Origin: Bacteroides sp.
GTDB lineage: Bacteria; Bacteroidota; Bacteroidia; Bacteroidales; Bacteroidaceae
Length of the DNA stretch: 64,000 nt
NCBI GenBank assembly: GCA_021201335.1
Contig: JAJQFD010000010.1
Span: forward strand, 62,001-126,000
Direction: 5' to 3'
Shown one piece after another: positions 38,716 to 48,800 of this stretch (position 1 is its first letter; each line of letters opens with the position of its first letter). The notes under the pieces are model-generated. The model was not told the DNA's origin. It worked only from the letters and a program-made list of their open reading frames with translations, and did not search any database. Made by a program: the position numbers and the translations under genes.

Positions 38716-38889
38716 AATAGCAAATATAGTATTCTTTCGCAAATTATTGATAGAATAAGTTTGTTATTCCTCTTTATCCCTTTTGGCATAATCAAAAATA
38801 TACACATATTGCATCTTTTACTTTTCACTTGGATAGTGAATGATCTATAGATTTATGCCCTGTCCAGAATGTCCAGAACAGCTTCAAAC

Positions 38890-38977
38890 TTTCTAAGCAT
38901 GCAAAGAAAACTTTCTAAGCTTAGAGAACAAACTTTCCAGGCTTATATTCTTTGTACGATAAGCATAGAAAACTTTT
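38890..38977. repeat. 22-bp-period intergenic array, copy set B
   Basis: Units start at 38890, 38912, 38934 and 38956, again exactly 22 bp apart. Cores are TTTCTAAGC, TTTCTAAGC, TTTCCAGGC and a degenerate ACGATAAGC. The second unit carries the 12-bp palindrome TCTAAGCTTAGA. The consensus equals array A (17207-17294). It lies in the 400-bp divergent region between the SusR-like regulator and the UPF0158 gene, which shows no other structure. Confidence 0.8.
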
Positions 38978-39122
38978 GTTTCAGCATCATATATTATAAT
39001 TACATGACTCAGCCTGAGCAAAGTATTTGAAAAAAGATTACTAAACCTAAATAAACACTCCACCTTTTAATCATTTTGAATTCGGCTTTGTTATTAATAT
39101 AAAACTCCTAAAATATAAAAGT

Positions 39123-39743
39123 ATGAATCTAGAAGATAAGTATATAGATATTATAGAAAAAACATATTCTACAGAAGAGAATGAAGAAGAGTTGAGAAAT
39201 GAACTTTATGATCTGGATAAAGACGAGTTTAATCAAAAGCATAAAGAAGAAGTTATGTATGTTCCTCATGAATATGATTGTATTGTAGAACAGATTACCA
39301 ATGCTCTTTACAGCGGATTCGATTGTTATCTTAATCCGGAGACGCTGGAAATAGAACAAGCCTCGAACTTAGGTTATATAGCATTTACCGAAGCGGAATA
39401 TAGTGAACAGAATGAAGATTTGATTGATGAATTTGGCTTATCATACCCTGAATGGGACAGCTACATCCGGTTTGAACCATTCAGTCGGAATGATTTATTA
39501 AACAGAATGGAAAGCTTTGTATCTCAGCTAAATGACCAGGATTTAAAAACGCAACTGGAAAACCTTTCGAATAAAGAAGAGTATATCCGGGAATTCAACG
39601 GAATTATGGAAAGAACGGGCCATCTGGAAGAGTGGAATACCTTCAGAAAAAAAGAGATTGAGAATTATGTCAAAAACCAACTCATGCGTGGGCTTCAGAT
39701 AAATACAGATACTGAGGAAGATGTTTATTCTTTGTCTGAATAA
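39123..39743 (+). CDS. UPF0158 family protein
   Basis: A 206-residue cytoplasmic acidic protein. The C-terminal half carries the UPF0158 pattern: YIRFEPFSRNDLLNRMESFV, then a helix DLKTQLENL and the segment YIREFNGIMERTGHLEEWNTFRKKEIENYV. The family has no known function. The first 45 residues are extra and highly charged (EKTYSTEENEEELRNELYDL). It is single, with a hairpin terminator after it and array B before it. Confidence 0.8.
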   Translation: MNLEDKYIDIIEKTYSTEENEEELRNELYDLDKDEFNQKHKEEVMYVPHEYDCIVEQITNALYSGFDCYLNPETLEIEQASNLGYIAFTEAEYSEQNEDLIDEFGLSYPEWDSYIRFEPFSRNDLLNRMESFVSQLNDQDLKTQLENLSNKEEYIREFNGIMERTGHLEEWNTFRKKEIENYVKNQLMRGLQINTDTEEDVYSLSE

Positions 39744-39799
39744 GATCCAGTTATATGATATTTTATTTTTAACCACCCAATAATTGTGGAGTATTGTCC

Positions 39800-39840
39800 A
39801 GGTCGTTAATATTTTTACAACTAATATTAACGGCCTTTCA
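39800..39840 (+). terminator. Terminator after the UPF0158 gene
   Basis: AGGTCGTTAATATT (39800-39813) pairs with AATATTAACGGCCT (39823-39836) over 14 bp with one G-U, followed by a short T stretch. Confidence 0.65.
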
Positions 39841-39932
39841 TGTAATTATTTGGTATAATATTTTTCCATTATCCTATTATTTACAATCTTTGACAAGAAC
39901 TTATATTCTCTTTCTTTAATCAAATCATTTTT

Positions 39933-40771
39933 ATGATGAGAATGCTCACAAGATTTTATTTTATATTTATTCTTTTGCCTTTACTATTAGCAGGATGTAA
40001 TTCATGTGATGCTTTATCCTCAAAGGAAACTAAAGCTGGCTCTCAACCCGCGCTAAAGGAGGAAGCACCGGCAGATATCTATTTAGAAGGTAATATTGCA
40101 TACAACAAAATGCTTAATACCTGGAAATTACAATCTCATAGTAATCCAGAAGGCAATCAATATGCAGACTATTACGGTGGTTTCTACTTAGACGATAATG
40201 GTATCATGCATATTCTGGTAACAAATGATGATATAAATACCAGAGAAGACATTAAACGTATAATTGAATCTGAAAAATTTATCTTACACAAATGTAAGTA
40301 TTCCTACAATTACCTTATGGCGGTTATGGATTCAATTGATGACTTTCTGATAACTTATCCAAATGAGCCTCTTGCAGACAATATCGGTTTATGGAAAATT
40401 AAAGAAAAAGAAAATATAGTTGTCGTTTATTTAATATCTTGTAATGAAAAGAGTGTTGAAGAATTTAAGAAAAAAGTCTCTGATTCTCCTGCTATACAGT
40501 TCCGTCCACCTGATAATAATCCTCTGAACATTGAAACACCAACTGTGGATGTAAAATTTGTAGATAGCCTGCATTAACACGTGTTAGTCCATACATTCAT
40601 ACTGGTTCAAATATAGGGAAAGGTGATTCAGATGGTAAATTGAAACTTTCTATTATTACTTATAAGGCTAAAAGAGGCAATCACTTTGGATTTGTAACGG
40701 CGGGCCATAGTGCACCACAAGGGCAAACAATATATCGATAGGATAATGCCGGTACTACTCTCGTAAATTAA
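39933..40771 (+). pseudogene. Broken exported serine protease (chymotrypsin fold), lipoprotein-anchored
   Basis: The first part (39933-40577, 214 residues) is a lipoprotein with lipobox LLAGC at about residue 22. It has an alpha/beta region near its end (GLWKIKEKENIVVVYLISCN) that weakly resembles pro-segments of alpha-lytic-type proteases. Directly at its stop another frame opens (from 40568) and encodes RVSPYIHTGSNIGKGD and then HFGFVTAGHSAPQGQTIY. TAGHS is the catalytic-histidine motif of S1 proteases (His codon at 40706). That frame ends at TAG 40739-40741 and again at TAA 40771; the Asp and Ser parts are absent. At least one frameshift, one nonsense and a 3' deletion are needed to explain it. 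Confidence 0.7.
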
Positions 40772-40809
40772 TCGTTGTTTTTACTTACTAATTTTTATAC
40801 GTGAAATAC

Positions 40810-40898
40810 AGTAAGTACGACATATTTAGCCTAAGGTTACACTAGCTTTGCTCAGTACCCCAGACTAAATATGTCGGGCCTTCAGCCCTATACTTACT
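40810..40898. repeat. REP-like palindromic element
   Basis: CGACATATTTAG (40818-40829) and CTAAATATGTCG (40865-40876) are perfect 12-bp inverted arms. On the minus strand the stem extends inward with G-U pairs (CTGGGGTAC with GTAACCTTAG, one bulge). Outer arms AGTAAG (40810-40815) and CTTACT (40893-40898) enclose a small GGGC/GCCC hairpin. The sequence GGGCTGAAGGCCC (minus strand) resembles interspersed palindromes that I recall from Bacteroidetes genomes. One copy only in this window; it lies past the GH29 stop. Confidence 0.6.
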
Positions 40899-40966
40899 AT
40901 TTGCAATAATCAAAATTATTTTTTGACCCTTTGACTTATCCTATATCTTATCAGGTATTAGTTTAA

Positions 40967-42409
40967 TCAAATTTTAGCTTGTTGATACTCCCCTGTTTCT
41001 TTCGATATTTCATCGATATCCAAAACGATCACAAAGGGTTCAGCTGGTTGGTATGATTCCGGGATAACGACATCGTACAAGGAGCTGTTTTTCTTATTTC
41101 TTCCGGCACTTTGTATTTCTACTTCCTGTTGATTGGACAGAAAAGCTGCTTTCAGCGGTTTAATTCCCCCTTTGGGACTTTCAATCCTTAGTCGGCCGTT
41201 TAAAGGTACATTAAAAACGCACATATAAACTTTGTTGCCTTTACGGGTAAAATATCCCCAATCTTGTTTTTTAATATCTGTGTAAGATGTTCCGTAAATG
41301 GCTCCATGATTGATTTTCATCCATTCACCAATTTCCTTTGTCAGTTTAGTTTCTTCTGGACGAATATTCCCTAAGCCATCCGGTCCAAAGTTAATGACAA
41401 AATTCCCATTTAAAGAGACTGCTTTCACCATCATCTCAATTAACTCATAAGAACTTTTAATATGTCCACGCCATTCAGAATGATATCCCCATTGATTTTC
41501 AGGTACGGTCATCACACAATCCCAATCTACTCCATTTAAATCTTCTATTGAATTTGGAAGATCCCGCTCCCAGGTTTGATCATAATCGTCAATCAAATCA
41601 CCATTTGTATCATAATGCCTTTTGCCAAACTCATCTGAACGGAAACGACTACCAATAATCAAGCCCGGATGCATCGTCCTCAACTCATTTCCTAATTCAT
41701 CTACCCAAGGGGCCTCATTGATCCAGGCTTTATCCCAACTTCCGTCAAACCACAAACCTTTTATAGATGGATAATTCGTTAATAATTCAATCAGCTGATT
41801 TCTGGTAAATTCTTTAAATTGATTATATGTGATGCTGTCTTGTGTTGTTACCGGTGGTGAAGAACGATAGCCTTTATGATTCCAGTCGATAATAGAGAAA
41901 TATAAGTGCACATCGATTCCTTCTTTAGTATAGGCATCAATTACCTGGCCTACAATATCCTTTTTATATGGTGAATTTGCGATGGTATAATCGGTATATT
42001 TACTAGGCCATAAGCAGAAACCATCATGATGTTTCGTAGTAAATATCATGTAATTGGCACCCATGTCTTTTGCCTGTTTAGCCCATTTCTTCGCATCAAA
42101 GTTTTTAGGATTGAACTGTTTATACAAATTGTCATAAGCGTCTTTAGGCATTTCCTTCCATGAACGTATCCATTCGGCAGCACCCGGATAATATTTTCCT
42201 TCCCACAATCCTCCGGGAATAGCATATATACCCCAATGGATAAATTGTCCTAAACCATGCTCGCGCCACCGCTGCATTTCGGCATCCGTACGTTTACCAA
42301 CGCGATGTGCGCCATGTTTCAAAGCTATTGAAGAGCGTCTGTTTTGTGCCTGAACAGGCATCGCTATCAACAAGCTCAGTAAAGTAATTACAAAGAGATT
42401 CTTTTTCAT
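40967..42409 (-). CDS. GH29 alpha-L-fucosidase
   Basis: A 480-residue exported enzyme. The signal peptide ends near VQAQ (residue 22). The catalytic barrel opens with GLGQFIHWGIYAIPGG and contains TKHHDGFCLWPSKYTDY. The nucleophile is Asp222 in GLWFDGSWDKAW. A C-terminal beta-sandwich follows (from about 385). GH29 enzymes release alpha-linked L-fucose with retention. It starts 3 bp after the GH2 gene stop and is the last gene of the GH105-GH2-GH29 operon of PUL 2. The acid/base residue cannot be assigned by eye. Confidence 0.94.
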   Translation of the reverse strand: MKKNLFVITLLSLLIAMPVQAQNRRSSIALKHGAHRVGKRTDAEMQRWREHGLGQFIHWGIYAIPGGLWEGKYYPGAAEWIRSWKEMPKDAYDNLYKQFNPKNFDAKKWAKQAKDMGANYMIFTTKHHDGFCLWPSKYTDYTIANSPYKKDIVGQVIDAYTKEGIDVHLYFSIIDWNHKGYRSSPPVTTQDSITYNQFKEFTRNQLIELLTNYPSIKGLWFDGSWDKAWINEAPWVDELGNELRTMHPGLIIGSRFRSDEFGKRHYDTNGDLIDDYDQTWERDLPNSIEDLNGVDWDCVMTVPENQWGYHSEWRGHIKSSYELIEMMVKAVSLNGNFVINFGPDGLGNIRPEETKLTKEIGEWMKINHGAIYGTSYTDIKKQDWGYFTRKGNKVYMCVFNVPLNGRLRIESPKGGIKPLKAAFLSNQQEVEIQSAGRNKKNSSLYDVVIPESYQPAEPFVIVLDIDEISKETGEYQQAKI

Positions 42410-42412
42410 AAT

Positions 42413-44542
42413 TTAAAGTCCTATATGTTCTTTGGTTTTTTCTTTCAAAGCCGACTTATCAACTCTTCCTTTGTTTTCAGGAGAATAATTCCATTTTATT
42501 TCATCATTCAAAGCTTTTCCCTGATGATTTACTTTCGCTTCAATTATATTTTCTCCAGCGTGCAATTGTACATTCTCAAAAATGTAATGAACGGCTGTTT
42601 GGCCTATTTTAAAAGTCTTCACTTCCTCTCCATTTACAAATAACTGAGGAATACCTACATTACAATATACAGTTACGTGAGTTACTTGATTTTCGCGTTC
42701 TGTTGCTCTTCTCTGTGTTAAATAAAGAACTGGTTCTTTACTCCAATTGGCTTTATACCAGTAGAATGGATCTTTCTTAGTTTGACGATCAAAGGTGACC
42801 AGTCCTTTCATATTTCTGGCCTCTACTCCCCCTTGTGTAGTAGCAGGAGTAGCAAAATCAAATGTATTCCAAAGATATGAAGCCAACAGATAAGGATGAC
42901 GGGAAATGACTCCCCAATGAATTTCGTGAAATTTTGTAGCGAATGTTTCCGGATAGAATTGTGAGAACCAACGCCCAAACTCCCCTACTTCTTCTTCCTG
43001 CTGATGAATATTCGCTTCCGCGCCATATTCGGAAAACATAATCTTATATCCTGGAAAATTTTCCTCCATACCCGTTACCCACTTCTCCACATCACCTATT
43101 TTACCACTGTACCAGCCAAAATAATGATTAATGCCCTGTACATCCGCATTCAAGTTAGATGCCTGATCTACCTTGGAATAACCACTTACTGAAACGGTAT
43201 AACGATAGGGATCTTCGGTTTTGGCCAAATCGTTTAATTCAGTAGTGAGGGCTACGGTATAGTCATAAGGTGTATATACTTCATTGTGCAACCCCCAGAT
43301 ATAAATAGAAGGATGATTATAGTTCTGACGGATTAATTCAGTGAGTTGTTGTTTGGCGTTATCGCCTTCCCAGGTACTTACCCGGTTTACGAAAGGAATC
43401 TCTGCCCATACCATAAATCCGATGCTGTCACATTTAGCATACATTTGTTCGGCTTGCTGGTAGTGGGCCAGGCGGATAGTAGTCGCACCCATTTCTTTTA
43501 TGATTTCCAGGTCGGTATTATGCTCTTTATTAGTTAAAGCACTTCCTAGTTTCCACCAATCCTGATGGCGACAAACACCATACATGGGTACTTTCTTGCC
43601 ATTCAAATACATACCATCGCCAGCCTTTAATTCAAAATGTCTTATCCCCAGCGGCTGGGTTACTTCATCGATCACCTTATTATCTAAAGTAACCCGGACT
43701 ACTACCTTATACAAATAAGGGTCTTCAAATCCTTGCCACAAATGAGGATTTTTAAGAGTAAAGTTATGTTCGAGAGATTGTCTTCCTTGTGGTAATATAA
43801 TAAAGGGAGTTTGCTGCTGTGCTTTCACTTTCCCATCTTGTTCATAGATGGTTGTTGACAGTTTAATTTCCCGGGAATGTTTTTCTTTATTTTCCAGTTT
43901 TATTTTTACGTTTACATCGGCTGATTTTTGTGTTACATTCCTTTGGCTTATATATATTCCTGGAGATGCATAATCAGTTACGGCTATATTTATAGGATCT
44001 GTGACGATTAAATCAACCGGACGGTAGATACCTCCATATACTCCAAAAAGAGTATTATTAATAGGAATTACATCCGGACGGGGGGAATTATCAACTTTAA
44101 CTAAAATCTCATTCGGTTCGCCATATTTTAATAATTTGGTTATTTCGATGGCAAAAGCGGAATAACCCCCTTTGTGATTACCGACATACGCTTTATTTAT
44201 ATAAACTTCTGCGACAGTTGCCACTCCCTGAAAACGTAGAAAAACTCTTTTACCCTTTAAAGAGGCATCCGGTATGTATTCTTTTTTGTAATAAGTTTCA
44301 CCGGCATAATAATTGTTTTTATCATTCTGCATATCAACAGCATTCCAGGTATGGGGTATTTTCACCTCTGTCCATCGGGTATGAAAACTAGCATCAAATA
44401 ATACCGGATCTTTAGAAAATGATCCCTTTTTGAAGCTCCATCCTTCGTTAAAAGACATAATTTCACGAGCATTTAATAATCCATCCCCTATCCAGAAAGT
44501 AGAATAGAATAGAAATAAGAGAAAATAAATTCTTTTCTTCAT
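42413..44542 (-). CDS. GH2 family beta-glycosidase (beta-galactosidase-type)
   Basis: A 709-residue exported enzyme. After a signal peptide (ending near LLNARE), the jelly-roll domain (FNEGWSFKKG, VKIPHTWNAVD, VFLRFQGVATVAEVYINKAY), Ig-like domain and TIM barrel follow. The acid/base is Glu421 in IWGLHNEVY; the nucleophile is Glu505 in IMFSEYGAEA. A C-terminal domain (from about 600) resembles DUF4982-type beta sandwiches. GH2 covers beta-galactosidases, glucuronidases and mannosidases; the PUL context with GH105 leaves beta-galactosidase or beta-glucuronidase open. It lies 16 bp after GH105. Confidence 0.93.
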   Translation of the reverse strand: MKKRIYFLLFLFYSTFWIGDGLLNAREIMSFNEGWSFKKGSFSKDPVLFDASFHTRWTEVKIPHTWNAVDMQNDKNNYYAGETYYKKEYIPDASLKGKRVFLRFQGVATVAEVYINKAYVGNHKGGYSAFAIEITKLLKYGEPNEILVKVDNSPRPDVIPINNTLFGVYGGIYRPVDLIVTDPINIAVTDYASPGIYISQRNVTQKSADVNVKIKLENKEKHSREIKLSTTIYEQDGKVKAQQQTPFIILPQGRQSLEHNFTLKNPHLWQGFEDPYLYKVVVRVTLDNKVIDEVTQPLGIRHFELKAGDGMYLNGKKVPMYGVCRHQDWWKLGSALTNKEHNTDLEIIKEMGATTIRLAHYQQAEQMYAKCDSIGFMVWAEIPFVNRVSTWEGDNAKQQLTELIRQNYNHPSIYIWGLHNEVYTPYDYTVALTTELNDLAKTEDPYRYTVSVSGYSKVDQASNLNADVQGINHYFGWYSGKIGDVEKWVTGMEENFPGYKIMFSEYGAEANIHQQEEEVGEFGRWFSQFYPETFATKFHEIHWGVISRHPYLLASYLWNTFDFATPATTQGGVEARNMKGLVTFDRQTKKDPFYWYKANWSKEPVLYLTQRRATERENQVTHVTVYCNVGIPQLFVNGEEVKTFKIGQTAVHYIFENVQLHAGENIIEAKVNHQGKALNDEIKWNYSPENKGRVDKSALKEKTKEHIGL

Positions 44543-44558
44543 AGTATTTTTTTTGTAT

Positions 44559-45701
44559 TTAGAATTTCAATATTTCAGTTCCAGCCAACAGAAAGGCGCC
44601 TACACCATATACAGCAGTCATTTCGCGGGTTACCTTTTTAGGATCGGCTCCTATAGGTTGTACAAATCCCAGTCTTCCATCTTCATTTACTACAGATGTC
44701 AAAGCTTCCCAGGCCTTCCAAACTTTGGGACGGTAAGATTCATCCAATAACTGATGATTAATCCCATAAGCCAACCCATACGTAATTAAAGCAGTAGCAC
44801 TTGTTTCGGGAGACGGATAGCTTTCAGGATCCAAAAGGCTCGCATGCCAGAAACCATCTGCATTTTGAAATTCGGTTAATCGAGTAGCCAATTCAATAAA
44901 AAGGTTTTGATAAAAAGGTCTTATTTCTGAGTTCTCAGATAGTAAGTCAAGAATAATAACTATACCAGCCAATGCCCATCCGTTCCCACGTCCCCAAAAG
45001 ACAGGTTCACCGTTCGCTTCTTTTTTGCTGAAATAACTATCATCCCGGTAGAATAAATGGTTATCACGGTCGTATAAATGAGTATATGTTTTTAAGAAAT
45101 TTTGATGCATAAATTCCAGGTATTTATCATCTCCTGTAATGTTGGATAAATGCGCATATACTGGAGGAGCCATAAATAAAGCGTCACACCATGTCCAGGA
45201 TTGCTTATTACGGTAATGCATACTGGTATCGCCGGGATTGGCTATAATCCATTCTATACGATCTTTTACATCCGCCATCATAACATCTTCCTTATATTTG
45301 TCATACATCAGCAAACAAAATTGTCCAAAACAAAATTCATCTGCATGATAAAGTTGGTAGGAAGGGTAGTTCCTGAAATTAGCAGGAAGTTTCCATTGAT
45401 TCTTGGTTCCTATTTCCATCAACCACTTCCAATAAACGGAATCACCTGGCACCACATCTGCCCATCGGACCATTCCCTGGAAAAGTACAGCATTTGTCCA
45501 CGCATCCAGTCCATAGTCGTGTAAGTTTCCGCTTTCTTTATAAGTGAACTCTTTGATTTGATAATCAGCTACATTCTTCATCAACTGAGTTATAACCACC
45601 TTATCCGGTTGCTTTTCCTGCGGATAAACCGGCAATGAAATCAATGCCAGAAAAACTCCGGTTATTATCAACGAATATTTGACTATTAGACAATGTTTCA
45701 T
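44559..45701 (-). CDS. GH105/GH88-type unsaturated uronyl hydrolase
   Basis: A 380-residue exported (alpha/alpha)6-barrel protein. The signal peptide ends near PVYPQ (28). Barrel motifs AWTNAVLFQGMVRWAD, DEFCFGQ, SWTWCDALFMAPPVYAHL (candidate catalytic Asp173), and WGRGNGWALAGI match the YteR/YesR family. That family hydrates and releases the terminal unsaturated galacturonate or glucuronate left by polysaccharide lyases. No lyase is encoded in the window. It is the first enzyme of a three-gene operon with GH2 and GH29, downstream of the HTCS gene. Confidence 0.92.
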   Translation of the reverse strand: MKHCLIVKYSLIITGVFLALISLPVYPQEKQPDKVVITQLMKNVADYQIKEFTYKESGNLHDYGLDAWTNAVLFQGMVRWADVVPGDSVYWKWLMEIGTKNQWKLPANFRNYPSYQLYHADEFCFGQFCLLMYDKYKEDVMMADVKDRIEWIIANPGDTSMHYRNKQSWTWCDALFMAPPVYAHLSNITGDDKYLEFMHQNFLKTYTHLYDRDNHLFYRDDSYFSKKEANGEPVFWGRGNGWALAGIVIILDLLSENSEIRPFYQNLFIELATRLTEFQNADGFWHASLLDPESYPSPETSATALITYGLAYGINHQLLDESYRPKVWKAWEALTSVVNEDGRLGFVQPIGADPKKVTREMTAVYGVGAFLLAGTEILKF

Positions 45702-45819
45702 GATCTTCTAAACAAAATAATTTTCTGGATAAAGATACTTTTGATACACTATTATTTATTATCCGATCTGTTTTTTATTTTGCTATTTTGATTAAACTGT
45801 CGTTTGTAAAGCCCCTTTC

Positions 45820-48800
45820 CTATTTATTTACATTCTTTTTACGGTATTTGGACGCAAAAGAGGTGGGAGTTTCTCCAAACTCCTTTTTGAAGGCATTTGT
45901 AAAATAAGCCTGACTCTCTATGCCAATCTGATCCATCACTTGGCGCATGGAAATATTCTGCTCAATAATTAGTCTGGCTGCTTTTTTCATTTTATAATTC
46001 AGGATAAACTCCACAATGGATTTATCAGTAAGGGCTTTAATCTTGGTGTATAATTTACTTCGGCTCATCGACAGTTCAGAGGCTATGTAACTTACGTCCA
46101 AACTAGACTGATCAATATTCTTATCTATAATATCAATTAACTGTTTGAGGAATTTATTATCCTGCTCATTGGCAGATAGTTCCGGATTATCCACATAGAA
46201 GTTCTTGGAATAGTATTCCTTCAGTTTCCTTTGATGTTCAAATACATTATTTACAGAGAGTAGCAATAAACTTAAGTCTATCGGTTTTTCAAAGTAAACA
46301 TCAGCTCCGGCATGGGCTCCTTCAATTTTACTTTCAGTTCCGGTTTTGGCTGTTAAAAGAATGACCGGGATATGAGAAGTTTCCATATTACTTTTTACTT
46401 CCTGACAGAAAGTAATTCCGTCTTTTCTGGGCATCATTATATCACTAATAATGAGGTCAATTTCCGTTTCAGCCAATTTTTCTGAAGCTTCAACCCCATC
46501 CAAGGCTGTTACTATTTCATAATCCACTGAAAAATAATCCGCAATTAGTTTTAAAAGATCTGCATTATCTTCAACAATCAGTATTCTTCTTTTATTTCTA
46601 CGGAAAATTTCCTGCATATCATCCATAGGTTCCTGTTCCTGATTTAGTTCAGGGCTTTCATCTTCTCTGGTGTCATCCATCCAGAATTCAGTCTCATCAT
46701 ATATTGATTGATCTAAAGGCAGCCGAACTTCAATATCAGTTCCTGCCTCCCTTTCACTATATAATGTAATACTCCCTTTGTGGAGCAGAACCAAGCTTTT
46801 CACCAAAGCAAGGCCAATTCCTGTTCCCAGATGAGCTTCCGTGTTTTGGGTATTCACTTTATAAAAACGTTCGAATACACTTTCAATGGATTTTTCAGAA
46901 ATTCCGATACCCGTATCTCTTATTACTACCGAAAAATAGACATCACAAACAGTCTCAGAGTTAACTGTAAAACAACTCTTATAGTTGGATTTGAATTTTC
47001 TACCTTTACCATATGTTTCTATAGAAATCTTACCATTTCCACCGGTATATTTAAATGCATTATTGATCAGGTTCATTAAGATTTTCTCAAATACCGATTT
47101 ATCAATATAAATCAAAGCAGGTAATTCCGGATCGAGTTGAACCTGATAATGAATATTTTGTTGCCGGGAATAGTCTTCGAAATCGGCAGTCAGTGTACTT
47201 ACCAAGTGATTAACATCTAAAGGAATAACTTCCAACTTCATTTTACCGTTTTCAATGGTTCTGAACTGCATTAATTCATTGATCAGGTTTAAAAGCCTTT
47301 GAGCATTACTATTTAATATCCGGTAATAATTATCTTTTAATCCCTCTTGTTTTAGTTTATCCACTGCTGCCAATATTAACGAGAGAGGTGTACGGAAATC
47401 GTGAGATATATTGGTAAAGAAACGCAATTGAGACTGATGTATTTCTTCTTTCTTATCTTTTTCCAGGTTTTCAAGGTAAAGCTGCATTTTTAATTTTTTC
47501 TTATCACTATAATAACGGAATATCAAATAAATGATGCCTAGAATAATAAATCCATAAAGCATGTAAGCAGGCCAACTGAACCATGGTGCCGCTTTTCTCT
47601 TTATTTTTATGATAGTAGGTGTATCACTCCAGATGCCATCATTGTTTGCTGCAATAACTTCAAAATAATAAATACCAGCAGGCACTTTAGAATATCGGGC
47701 AATTCGATTGGATGCATCTACCTCTATCCACTGATCATCGTATCCTCTTAATCTGTATTTAAAGAGGTTCTTTTCAGGGATAAGATAATTATCTGACGAA
47801 AACTGGATTCCAAAATTGGTTTGATCATATTCCAGGATTATTTTTTCCATGGAACTTTCCGACGAATAATTAGGTTTAGTGGATTTATGGTCAATGAAAA
47901 AGTCGGAGATAATCACGCGAGGCTTATAACTATTAAGGAATATTTCTTTGGGATTAACGACCGTAAAACCACTTGTTCCTCCGAAATACAATTTACCGTC
48001 TTTGCCCTTCATACATGCCAACGGATAATAAACCTGACCTTGTGTGCCATCATTCTTATCAAATTTCATGTATTTATTTTGTGCTATGTGATAATAATAC
48101 AAACCATTATCCGTTCCCATCCATATATAACTGTTATCGTAACAAATACTATAAATGGAATGCGTATTGTATTGCAATATATCTTTCAGGAATGTAAATT
48201 CGGAAGTATTCGTATTATATTTAATAAGTCCGTTACCAATCGTACCAATCCAGATATTACCGGCATCATCCAGACAAAAAGTGTTTAGATGCATAAATAT
48301 AACATCACTCTTATTTATAGCAGTGGCAACGCCTGTCTTAATATCCATTCGGTAGAGTTTTTCATTACTTATAGCCCATAGAGTATTTTCTCCCTGCCTT
48401 AATAAATCAAATATATAGGACTCTTTTGCCTCCGTATCTAAATCGAAATGGGTGAAGTTTTGATCTTTAAATGAGAAAAAGGAAATCCGGGTTCTTTTTT
48501 GCTGATATGCTATCCAAATTCCGGAGTTATTTTCCAGGATTATTTTACGTATATTATTCAATAACAGAGAATTGGGATCGTTAGACTTTTGCTTAAAATT
48601 TTTCACTGTTATATAATTACTGGTGTAGCTAACATAATCAAGTCCACCTGTATACATAGAAGTCCACAGATTCTGGGATTCATCTACAATCATAGACTTT
48701 ACGTTATTGAAGGTTATACCATTGTTAATGGAAAGATATTTAAATTCTCCTGTTTTTTTATTTATATAGTTTAAGCCTGCCCCTTCTGTTCCTACGATTA

